Origin: Candidatus Sumerlaeota bacterium
GTDB lineage: Bacteria; CG03; SLGR01
Direction: 5' to 3'
Length of the DNA stretch: 9,854 nucleotides
Assembly (NCBI GenBank): GCA_007136585.1
Contig: SLGR01000077.1
Location: 1 to 9,854, forward strand
The notes below the pieces were generated by a model. It was given only the letters and a program-made list of their open reading frames with translations, ran no database searches and was not told the DNA's origin. Shown here one piece after another: positions 1 to 9,854 of the stretch (position 1 is its first letter; every line of letters starts with the position of its first letter). A program made the translations under genes and the position numbers.

Positions 1-84
1 ATATTAAACCAGTGGAGTTATGTTTTTATACTTTATTAACTGAAGAAGAATTAAAGAGAGGGAGCTGCGGCGGGAAACGGTTTA
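1..84. other. AT-rich edge region, no gene seen
   Basis: This stretch lies downstream of the exonuclease gene at the left window edge. It is clearly richer in A and T than the rest of the window, especially bases 1-60. I see no coding sequence, no strong hairpin followed by a T-run on the minus strand, and no convincing promoter. It could hold the 3' untranslated region of the rnk-exonuclease transcript or the edge of a neighbouring gene outside the window. Confidence 0.4.
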
Positions 85-894
85 TCAGAAAAGAAATCCC
101 AGTATGCGGTCCAGTCTGAATACCCTTATCCCGGATACCCTCCGGCAGTAGGCCACCAGGTAAGTGTAATTTGAATAAGATACTATCTCCCGGGGGGCGG
201 CCTCCATCACGGCCTCAAGACCTTCACCGGTTACATACCTGAACCTTAGTATACCTCCAAGGCGGAGGGCCTCTTTTACCGGAAGGGGCACGCGGGAAAG
301 CTCGCATTCGGGTAAGAGAACGGTCCCGCCCTGGAGCTCAAGAAGCTCCTCCAGGGTCTCTGTGTTCTTATCCCTGGAAAGTATCCGGATAAAGTGGTTG
401 AGTATCTCCGCCGTTGCCCTCACATCGTCCATCGCCCTGTGGGCATTTTCTATCCTTATACCCAGCTGCCGGGCTATGCTACCCAGGGAGTTTCCGGTAA
501 AGCTGAAGTTTCTCCTTGCAAGCTTGAGGGTATCTACAACCGGGAAATCAACCCCGGGGGACACAGCCTTAAGCCCCGGGGCCAGGAACCTCAGGTCAAA
601 AGGGGCGTTATGAAATACCAGGACCGTTCCCCGGATAAAATCAAGGAGTTCCTCAGCTATCTCGTAAAACTCGGGTGCGGAAGCAACCATTGAGTTATCT
701 ATCCCGGTTATATCGGTTATCTTGGAAGGTATGGGTTTGAGCGGATTGATAAGGGACTGGAATGTTCCCGAGGGTTCTCCGTCTCTCATTTTAAGGGCCG
801 CCACCTCGGTTATCCTGTCCCCCATATGAGGGAAGAACCCGGTGGTCTCAAGGTCTATTACGGTAAACGGGGTCTCCCGCAGTAACTGCGCCAG
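85..894 (-). CDS. DnaQ-family 3'-5' exonuclease with C-terminal WYL-like domain
   Basis: Predicted DEDD-type 3'-5' exonuclease of the DnaQ / PolC epsilon-like group, about 269 residues from the proposed CTG start. Exo I is IDLETTG near residues 13-19 (acidic D and E). Exo II is FHNAPFD near 94-100. Exo III has H152 and D157 in HRAMDD. All catalytic acids are present, so it should be an active, metal-dependent cytoplasmic nuclease. Residues about 213-268 resemble a WYL ligand-binding domain: a short beta segment, APREIVSYSNYTYLVAYC, then RVFRLDRI. The first in-frame ATG (823-825) lies after Exo I and would delete two catalytic acids, so it cannot be the start. The frame is open back to a stop at 985-987, with no ATG, GTG or TTG in between. 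A CTG at 892-894 preceded by AAGGAG at six bases is the best choice. It lies 43 bases after rnk, probably co-transcribed. The substrate and the WYL ligand are unknown. Family assignment is firm; the start is uncertain. Confidence 0.85.
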   Translation of the reverse strand: MAQLLRETPFTVIDLETTGFFPHMGDRITEVAALKMRDGEPSGTFQSLINPLKPIPSKITDITGIDNSMVASAPEFYEIAEELLDFIRGTVLVFHNAPFDLRFLAPGLKAVSPGVDFPVVDTLKLARRNFSFTGNSLGSIARQLGIRIENAHRAMDDVRATAEILNHFIRILSRDKNTETLEELLELQGGTVLLPECELSRVPLPVKEALRLGGILRFRYVTGEGLEAVMEAAPREIVSYSNYTYLVAYCRRVSGIRVFRLDRILGFLF

Positions 895-900
895 AGGCTT

Positions 901-906
901 CTCCTT
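901..906 (-). promoter_or_regulatory. Shine-Dalgarno site supporting the CTG start
   Basis: AAGGAG on the minus strand lies six bases upstream of the CTG codon at 892-894. It is the only good ribosome binding site in the open stretch before the exonuclease Exo I motif, and it decides the proposed start. An ATT at 907-909 touches this site rather than following it, which makes ATT a poorer choice. Confidence 0.5.
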
Positions 907-937
907 AATCTCTTCTTTTAAAAACCCGGACTGAAGG

Positions 938-1357
938 TCAGAGGTTGTAATTCCCGGATTTCTCGGGCTGGAAAAGAACTTCCTCTATCCTGAGATGACA
1001 TACCCCCCTGGGGACCGGCCACTCGATGAGATCACCCTCGGAGTACCCTAGAAGGGCGGTCCCTATGGGAGAGATTATGGAGATCTTTCCGGCGTCAACG
1101 TCGGCATCGTCTGGAAACACCACTGTATATACCAGTTCCTCCTCCGTATCAAGATCTGTCAGCCTGACAGTTGAGTTCATTGTGACCACCGTCCCGGGTA
1201 CCTCCCGGGGATCTACAACCTTTGCCCTGTCAAGCTCCTTCTTTAAATCCTTTATATAATCAGGAGCGCGGTAGGTAAACTCGTTTGCCACAATTGAGAG
1301 CCTCTTGAGCCTGTCAAGGTCAAACTGTGTTATGTATATATCTCTTTTTTTTGCCAT
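938..1357 (-). CDS. rnk: Rnk-like transcription elongation factor (GreA/GreB superfamily)
   Basis: A 139-residue protein matching Rnk (named 'regulator of nucleoside diphosphate kinase'), a GreA/GreB relative that binds RNA polymerase. The N-terminal region (about residues 8-50) is the short helical part that replaces the long Gre coiled coil. Residues about 55-136 form the FKBP-like domain, with VVTMNSTVRL (57-66), the ISPIGTALLG stretch (95-104) and the closing FQPEKSGNY (129-137). These follow the E. coli Rnk pattern VVTMNS / APVGAALLG / YQPEAAGDY closely. The length is typical of Rnk (about 136) and too short for GreA or GreB (about 158). The ATG start has GAGGT four bases upstream. In E. 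coli, Rnk lacks the acidic coiled-coil tip needed for transcript cleavage and is thought to compete with Gre factors for the secondary channel; the same is inferred here. It is the first gene before the exonuclease and is divergent from the LysE exporter. Confidence 0.9.
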   Translation of the reverse strand: MAKKRDIYITQFDLDRLKRLSIVANEFTYRAPDYIKDLKKELDRAKVVDPREVPGTVVTMNSTVRLTDLDTEEELVYTVVFPDDADVDAGKISIISPIGTALLGYSEGDLIEWPVPRGVCHLRIEEVLFQPEKSGNYNL

Positions 1358-1360
1358 CTT

Positions 1361-1365
1361 ACCTC
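1361..1365 (-). promoter_or_regulatory. rnk ribosome binding site
   Basis: GAGGT on the minus strand lies a few bases upstream of the rnk ATG (1355-1357). It is slightly close to the start codon but otherwise canonical. Confidence 0.55.
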
Positions 1366-1377
1366 ATACAGAAAGAA

Positions 1378-1399
1378 CGCCGGCCGCATAACGCCGGCG
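1378..1399. terminator. GC-rich hairpin in the rnk leader; terminator-like on the plus strand
   Basis: CGCCGGC (1378-1384) pairs with GCCGGCG (1393-1399) to give a perfect 7-base-pair stem with an 8-base loop. On the plus strand it is followed by C and TTTTT (1401-1405), an intrinsic-terminator layout facing the lysE gene. On the minus strand it lies in the rnk 5' leader and is followed by TTCTTTCT, a ragged T-rich tract, so it could act as a weak attenuator ahead of rnk. Which strand uses it cannot be told from sequence. Confidence 0.5.
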
Positions 1400-1416
1400 C
1401 TTTTTACGAACCCCTC

Positions 1417-1430
1417 TTACCTTCTGGTAA
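1417..1430. promoter_or_regulatory. Inverted repeat at the rnk transcription start region
   Basis: TTACC-TTCT-GGTAA is a perfect 5+5 inverted repeat lying just downstream of the predicted rnk -10 box, where transcription would start (about 1424-1426). The position fits an operator, but the arms are short and chance cannot be excluded. Confidence 0.3.
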
Positions 1431-1431
1431 A

Positions 1432-1460
1432 ATATTAGGATATTTAGGGGTTTTTTTCAA
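1432..1460 (-). promoter_or_regulatory. sigma70-like promoter for rnk
   Basis: On the minus strand TTGAAA (1460-1455) and TAATAT (1437-1432) are separated by exactly 17 bases. Transcription would begin near 1425 and give a leader of about 70 bases before the rnk ATG. The sites are near consensus and correctly placed. Confidence 0.65.
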
Positions 1461-1479
1461 GACGCTCCGGCCGCGGGGT

Positions 1480-1507
1480 TTGACTCGGGGGTTTTTAGTA
1501 ATAAAAT
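1480..1507 (+). promoter_or_regulatory. sigma70-like promoter for the LysE-family gene
   Basis: TTGACT (1480-1485) and TAAAAT (1502-1507) are separated by 16 bases. The predicted start of transcription is about 1513-1515, only two to four bases before the ATG at 1517. This agrees with the absence of a Shine-Dalgarno sequence and suggests a leaderless or nearly leaderless mRNA. It lies back to back with the rnk promoter, with 19 GC-rich bases between the two -35 boxes. Confidence 0.6.
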
Positions 1508-1516
1508 ATCCCTGAA

Positions 1517-2143
1517 ATGATGGAGCTTTTTTTTATATTTACAGGGGCCTTCGCGGTCGCGCTCTCCGGCGCTCTGATACCGGGGCCGATGCTTACAGTT
1601 ACTGTTTTTCACTCCCTTAAGACAGGGTTCCGGGCGGGGCCGCTTGTGACCCTGGGTCACGCGGCGGCGGAGCTTACCCTCCTTGCCCTTATAATATTGG
1701 GACTTGGGGGAATCCTTGCAAGGCCCGCGGTGATGAGGGTTGTCTTTACGGCAGGGGGACTGCTTCTTATTGTAACCGCCGCGTTTATGCTGAAGGCCTC
1801 AAATAACCTGTCACTTGAAATAAAGAGTCCCGGAGACTCTTCCGCAGGGGGGCCTTTCCTGAGCGGCCTGATAACAAGCGTATCAAACCCCACCTGGACC
1901 CTCTGGTGGGTTACCATAGGCATAACTTACCTTACAAAAGCTCTGGAGCACGGTCCGGCCGGGATAGCCGCTTTCTTCTCGGGTCATATACTTGCCGATT
2001 TCGGATGGTACGGGTTTATATCCCTTGCCGTATCAAGGGGAAAGAGCCGGATCTCTCCGGGGGCTTACCGGAAATTCATATCCGTATGCGGGGCGGCCCT
2101 GGGATGTTTCGGGGCCTGGTTTCTGCTCCAGGGGGTTCTTTAA
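1517..2143 (+). CDS. LysE/RhtB-family amino-acid exporter
   Basis: A 208-residue inner-membrane protein with about six hydrophobic segments (roughly 3-25, 42-65, 70-93, 112-138, 146-172, 186-206), the usual size and layout of LysE/RhtB exporters, which expel amino acids using the proton gradient. The family PGP motif is at residues 22-24 in [16 protein letters not shown] follows at 47-52, and SNPTWTLWW (123-131) is the counterpart of the conserved SNPK region in the fourth segment. The substrate cannot be told from sequence; lysine, arginine, threonine and homoserine are all possible in this family. The start is ATG 1517, with a second ATG directly after; no ribosome binding site precedes either, and an in-frame stop at 1502-1504 rules out a much longer form. 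The 3' end overlaps carB on the other strand. The gene is not part of the nucleotide operon. Confidence 0.88.
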   Translation: MMELFFIFTGAFAVALSGALIPGPMLTVTVFHSLKTGFRAGPLVTLGHAAAELTLLALIILGLGGILARPAVMRVVFTAGGLLLIVTAAFMLKASNNLSLEIKSPGDSSAGGPFLSGLITSVSNPTWTLWWVTIGITYLTKALEHGPAGIAAFFSGHILADFGWYGFISLAVSRGKSRISPGAYRKFISVCGAALGCFGAWFLLQGVL

Positions 2144-5100
2144 GGGGCCCCGTACCCGCCGGGCTCTTCTATAACAGCGCTTGCGGCCGGGAGCGTGGTT
2201 ATCAGGGGGACCCTGCTCTCGCCGGCCCATCTTCTTATCCAGTACCCGTCGCTGTAGGCTGTCCCTCCCGAAGGCGTGTTTATTATAAGGGAGACCTTCT
2301 TCTGCCTAATGAGTTCCTCCACATTGACCCCGTCGCTTCCTATCTTTCCTACCGGTTCGGATTTTATTTTATTATCCCGGAGGAACCCGGCCGTACCCGG
2401 CGTGGCGTAAATGGAAAACCGCTCCGCGTATTTTTTTATTACCGGGACGGCTTTCTCCTTGGTGTAATCGCTCAGACTGACAAGTATGTTTCCCGAACGG
2501 GGGATCTTCCCCCCGGCAGCCTCCTGGGCCTTGCGGAAAGCCTCGGGAAATGTTCCGGCTCGCCCCATAACCTCGCCGGTGGATTTCATCTCCGGGCCCA
2601 GTAGCGGATCGGCCCCGAACCGGGAGAACGGCAGAACCACCTCTTTTACCGCGTACCCGCTCTGTTTAAATGAAAGGTCAAACTCACTGAGCTTTCTTCC
2701 GAGCATTACCTTCGCGGCTATCCCTGCAAGCGGCAAACCTATGGCCTTTGATATGAAGGGGACGGTTCTTGAGGCTCTCGGGTTCACCTCCAGGATATAA
2801 ACCTTCCCGTCCTTTATAGCGCACTGGGCGTTCATGAGCCCCCGGACGTTAAGCTTGAGAGCGATCCTCCTGACATATTCCTTGAGTTCCCCGGACTGCT
2901 CCTCCGTGATACTCAGCGGAGGGGTTACGCAGGCGCTGTCTCCGGAATGCACCCCGGCCTTCTCTATATGCTCCATAAGGGGCGCTATAAACACCTCCTC
3001 GCCGTCGCATATGCAGTCCACGTCTATCTCCAGCGCGTCCTCAAGGAACCTGTCGATGAGAACAGGATGTCCGGGGTTTACCTCCGCGGCCAGCGTGAGG
3101 TACCGGCGCATCTCTTCCCGGCTGAAAACCACCTTCATTGCGCGTCCCCCAAGGACATAGGAGGGGCGGAGCATCACCGGGTACCCTATACGGGAGATTA
3201 TCTTCTCCGCCTCCTCTACCGAAAAGGCCTCCCCCCATTCGGGGTGTGGGATCCCCAGTTCCTTCAGGAGACCGGAGAAAAGCACGCGGTCCTCGGCCAG
3301 GTCTATGGACTCGGCCGAAGTCCCGAGTACGGGTGCAAACCTGTCTATTATATGTATCAGGTTGAGAGGGGTCTGGCCGCCTAGCTGCGCTATGACCCCG
3401 TCGGGTTTCTCCTGCTGTATGATTGTTATCAGGTCCTCCGCCGTCAGGGGTTCAAAGTAAAGTCGGTCTGAGGTATCGTAATCAGTGGATACTGTCTCGG
3501 GGTTTGAGTTTACTATTACGGAGAAACACCCCTCCTCCCGGAGAGCGTACGAAGCGTGGCAGATACAGTAATCAAACTCTATCCCCTGGCCTATGCGGTT
3601 CGGCCCCCCCCCTATTATCATTATCTTCCTTTTCCCCTCCGGGGCTGGCGGAACCTCGTTCTCCTGTTCATAGCAGGAGTAAAAGTAAGGTGTGTAAGAC
3701 TCGAACTCCGCCGCGCAGGTATCAACGGATTTAAATACCGGGACCACCCCCAGGTTCTCTCTGAGTTCCCTGATCTTTTTCTGGGAACTCCCCTTGATGC
3801 GGGCTATCTGCTCATCCGAGAAACCCCGTTCCTTGGCCTCCCTGAGGGCCCCGGCCGAAAGCTCAAGTTCAGGGTCTTCAAGAGCGGAGGCCGTCTCATG
3901 TATAAGGGACATCTGCAGTATAAACCACGGGTCAATACCGGAGATTTCGGAAATCTCTCCGGGTGAAACACCAAGTTCAAGGGCGTAGATTACATTAAAA
4001 ATTCTGTCGCAGTTGGGAACCCGGAGATTCTCCCTGACCTGTTTTAAGAACTCTTCTTTCTCAGGGTCGCCGCCGGCGGCCTCCCTGAGCCTGCGGGCGA
4101 GCTCCGACTGTCCCCGCCCGTCAAACCCGGCCCCGAACCTCCCTATCTCAAGGCCACGCAGGGCCTTCTGAAGCGACTCGGGGAAACTCCTTCCGATGGC
4201 CATAACCTCGCCCACCGATTTCATAGCCGAGCCAAGGGTCTGGTCGGCTTCCGTGAACTTCTCAAAGGTAAACCGCGGAACCTTCGTAACCACGTAATCT
4301 ATGGCAGGTTCAAAACAGGCCGGGGTCCTGCGGGTGATATCGTTTGGTATCTCGTCCAGGGTGTACCCTACGGCAAGCTTGGCGGCTATCTTTGCTATGG
4401 GAAACCCCGTGGCCTTACTGGCCAGGGCGGATGAACGGGAGACCCTGGGGTTCATCTCTATGGCGTATATCTTATCCGAGTTCGGGTCAAGGGCGAACTG
4501 TATATTGCTTCCCCCGGTATCAACCCCCATCTTCCTCATTATGGCGAAGGACATGTCACGGAGCCTCTGGTACTCCCTGTCGGTCAGGGTCTGGGAAGGG
4601 GCCACAGTTATGCTGTCCCCGGTATGGACCCCCATCGGGTCAAAGTTTTCTATGGCGCATATGGCCACGCAGTTGTCGGCCCTGTCCCGCATAAGCTCCA
4701 GCTCTATCTCCTTCCATCCGGTCACCGACTCCTCTATCAGAACCTCGGTTACCGGGGAGGCTTCAAGAGCGGCCGATACCAGGCGGTCGAAATCCTCGGG
4801 TTTCTCTACAACGGCACCGCCGGTCCCCCCAAGAGTGAAAGCGGGCCTTATTATAACTGGGAAACCCGTCTCCCTGACCACGGACCGGGCCGATTCCAGG
4901 TCCCGGGCGATCCCGCTTGAAGGAACCTCTATACCTATCTCGCTTACCGCTTCCTTGAAAAGCTGCCGGGACTCCGCCCTCATAATGCTCTTTATGGGAG
5001 CCCCAAGTATCTCCACCCCGTATTTTTCAAGGATCCCCGCCTCCTGGAGCTCCATAGCCAGGTTAAGGGCGGTCTGACCGCCAAGTGTCGGAAGGAGAGC

Positions 5101-5344
5101 CTCCGGGCGCTCGTTCTCTATTATCTTACCAATAGATTCGCAGGTCAGGGGCTCTATGAAGACCTTCCATGCCATATCCGGGTCGGTCATTATGGTAGCG
5201 GGGTTGGAGTTCACCAGTATGACCCTGTACCCCTCCTCCTTCAGTGCCTTAAGGGCCTGGGTCCCGGAATAATCAAACTCGCAGGCCTGGCCTATTACTA
5301 TCGGACCCGACCCGATCACCATTATCTTGTTTATATCTGTTCTT

Positions 5345-5352
<8 letters not shown>
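2140..5352 (-). CDS. carB: Carbamoyl-phosphate synthase, large subunit
   Basis: The 1070-residue synthetase subunit (E. coli 1073) makes carbamoyl phosphate from bicarbonate, two ATP and ammonia passed from CarA, for pyrimidine and arginine synthesis. The first half has GSGPIVIGQ (14-22), the ATP-grasp loop TLGGTGG (173-179) and metal/ATP ligands Q285, E299, N301 in the same numbering as E. coli. An oligomerisation region spans about 400-555. The second half repeats the fold with [10 protein letters not shown] (581-590), VLGGRAM (733-739) and Q843, E855, N857. The last about 120 residues form the MGS-like allosteric domain (ATPGTAGFL near 983, INTPSGG near 1024), where UMP and ornithine bind in E. 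coli; control by the same effectors here is inferred. The ATG lies inside the carA 3' end (8-base overlap), with GGAG at 5360-5363 seven bases upstream. It is the last gene of the operon, and its stop interlocks with that of the LysE gene. Intact. Confidence 0.97.
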
Positions 5353-9007
<3,655 letters not shown>

Positions 9008-9011
<4 letters not shown>

Positions 9012-9613
9012 ATTTTCCTCTCCGGGCCTATCTCGCCCAGCGCGAATTTCCGTACCGCCTCAGGGTAGAGCTTATGCTCCTGCCTGAGGACCCTTTCGGC
9101 AAGAGACTCGGGAGTATCCCCCTCCCTGACAGGGACCCTCCTGCGGGCTATTACCTGCCCGCGGTCATACTCGCCGTCAATAAAATGCACCGTACACCCC
9201 GATTCCTTCTCCCCGGACTCAAGCACGGCCCGGTGCACCCTGAGCCCGTACATACCCTTCCCTCCGTATGAGGGAAGAAGAGCCGGATGAATATTCATTA
9301 TCCTCATCTCATACTCCGAGAGAAGCCGACCGCTGAGTTTCTTCAGAAACCCGGCAAGACAGATAAGGTCTATATCCCTTTTCCTGACCTCTCTCAAAAC
9401 CGCCCCGGAGAACTCTTCCGGACCGGAAAACCTTTCCCACTCCAGGACCAGGCCCTCTATCCCCGCCGCGGACGCCTTTTCCAGGGCCCCGGCACCCGGC
9501 CTCTCGGATATGACCAGAAGAATCTCTCCCGGTATATACCCACGCCGGCACCCTTCTGCCAGGGCCTCAAGGTTGGTCCCCGAGCCCGAGGCAAGCACGC
9601 ATATCCTTATCAC
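9008..9613 (-). CDS. purN: Phosphoribosylglycinamide formyltransferase
   Basis: A 201-residue GAR transformylase that transfers the formyl group from 10-formyl-tetrahydrofolate to GAR, the third step of IMP synthesis. The phosphate-binding N-terminus is VLASGSGTNLEAL (6-18). The folate-site catalytic residues are N107 and H109 in MNIHPALLPSYGG (106-118) and D150 in IDGEYDRGQVI (145-155), matching E. coli N106, H108 and D144. The length is close to the family norm (about 210). The start is GTG (9611-9613), which overlaps the purM stop as GTGA. The ribosome binding site is weak (AGGG nearby), so reinitiation from purM is likely. It relies on folate, unlike the formate-dependent PurT. Confidence 0.96.
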
Positions 9614-9854
9614 ACGGCCCTGCCTATAACTCTGCCCCCGGAGGCTTCAACCGCCGGGAGGGACTCAGGCGGGAGAGCCCCTATCATCCCCCATCCGCAG
9701 TTAAATACCTTAACCATCTCTTCAGCGCAAACGCCCTTCTCATGAATCTTACTGAAAATGCCCTTAAATTCAATATCATCCATCTCAGGGGAGATCCCCT
9801 CCGGAAGAAGCCTTTTAAGAGCGCGCTCAATACCTCCCCCGGTAACGTGGGCCA
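9610..9854 (-). CDS. purM: Phosphoribosylformylglycinamidine cyclo-ligase, 3' part only
   Basis: Only the last 80 residues lie in the window; the gene runs off the right edge. PurM (AIR synthetase) closes the imidazole ring of FGAM using ATP, the fifth step of IMP synthesis. The visible part begins with AHVTGGGIER, the AHITGGG hallmark of PurM, then has VFNCGWGMIGALPPE, the counterpart of E. coli TFNCGVGMIIALP. The protein ends GGRVIGRAV soon after, about 15 residues shorter at this end than E. coli PurM, which is within the variation seen in the family. Its TGA stop (9610-9612) overlaps the purN GTG start. It is the most upstream operon gene visible. Confidence 0.93.
   Translation of the reverse strand, partial: AHVTGGGIERALKRLLPEGISPEMDDIEFKGIFSKIHEKGVCAEEMVKVFNCGWGMIGALPPESLPAVEASGGRVIGRAV

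Noticed and set aside
17-40. Possible hairpin in the AT-rich left edge as terminator of the exonuclease gene
   Set aside because: Only four outer bases (GTTA/TAAC) pair; the rest does not form a stable stem.
85-825. Exonuclease starting at the first ATG (823-825)
   Set aside because: This start would remove the Exo I motif IDLETTG, which is encoded intact in the same frame just upstream, so the true start must be further upstream.
2144-2151. GGGGCCCC as a terminator stem after the LysE gene
   Set aside because: It is a simple palindrome with no loop and no following T-run, and it falls within carB coding sequence.
1906-2604. 232-codon plus-strand open frame crossing the lysE/carB boundary
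   Set aside because: It overlaps the LysE-family gene in another frame and then runs antisense to carB. It has no ribosome binding site or family-like sequence.
4301-5077. 258-codon plus-strand open frame within carB, and other long plus-strand frames at 2834-3160, 2947-3384 and 3556-3966
   Set aside because: They lie fully antisense to carB, a highly conserved intact gene. Their translations are low-complexity Ser/Arg/Pro-rich and match no family; they are mirror frames of a GC-rich gene.

Overview
The window looks like an ordinary bacterial chromosome segment (GC roughly in the mid-50s, genes tightly packed, many ATA Ile, AGG Arg and GGG Gly codons). All the genes belong to recognisable bacterial families. 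No phage, insertion sequence, CRISPR array, tRNA or rRNA is visible. The lineage cannot be fixed from this window. The codon style, the Rnk-type factor and the exonuclease-WYL fusion suggest an uncultured anaerobic lineage (for example Omnitrophota- or Nitrospirota-like) rather than a well-studied enterobacterium or Bacillus, but this is low-confidence inference.

Right to centre (9854 down to 2140, minus strand): one compact nucleotide biosynthesis operon, read purM (3' part only) - purN - purB - purA - carA - carB. Every junction overlaps by 1 to 8 bases (GTGA, ATGA, TAATG, ATGA, then an 8-base overlap), so the genes are probably translationally coupled. purM and purN act in IMP synthesis. 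purA and purB convert IMP to AMP, and purB also acts earlier in the IMP pathway. carA and carB make carbamoyl phosphate for pyrimidines and arginine. The operon therefore joins purine synthesis to the first step of pyrimidine synthesis in one transcript. Its promoter lies beyond the right edge.

Centre (1517 to 2143, plus strand): a LysE-family amino-acid exporter gene converges on carB. The two stop codons interlock in the sequence TTAA, with no intergenic terminator. A good sigma70-like promoter ends about ten bases before the exporter ATG, and there is no Shine-Dalgarno sequence, so its mRNA may be leaderless.

Left (85 to 1357, minus strand): rnk, coding for a GreA/GreB-superfamily RNA-polymerase-binding factor, is transcribed divergently from the exporter. 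It is followed by a DnaQ-type 3'-5' exonuclease with a C-terminal WYL-like domain. The exonuclease has no ATG, GTG or TTG upstream of its first catalytic motif; a CTG after AAGGAG is the best start. The 159-base divergent intergenic region holds two back-to-back promoters, a small inverted repeat at the rnk start site and a GC-rich hairpin. Bases 1 to 84 are AT-rich at the left edge and hold nothing I can identify.

The points most worth a second look are the exonuclease-WYL fusion with its apparent CTG start, the mixed purine/pyrimidine operon, the regulatory architecture between rnk and the exporter, and correlated substitutions in PurA.
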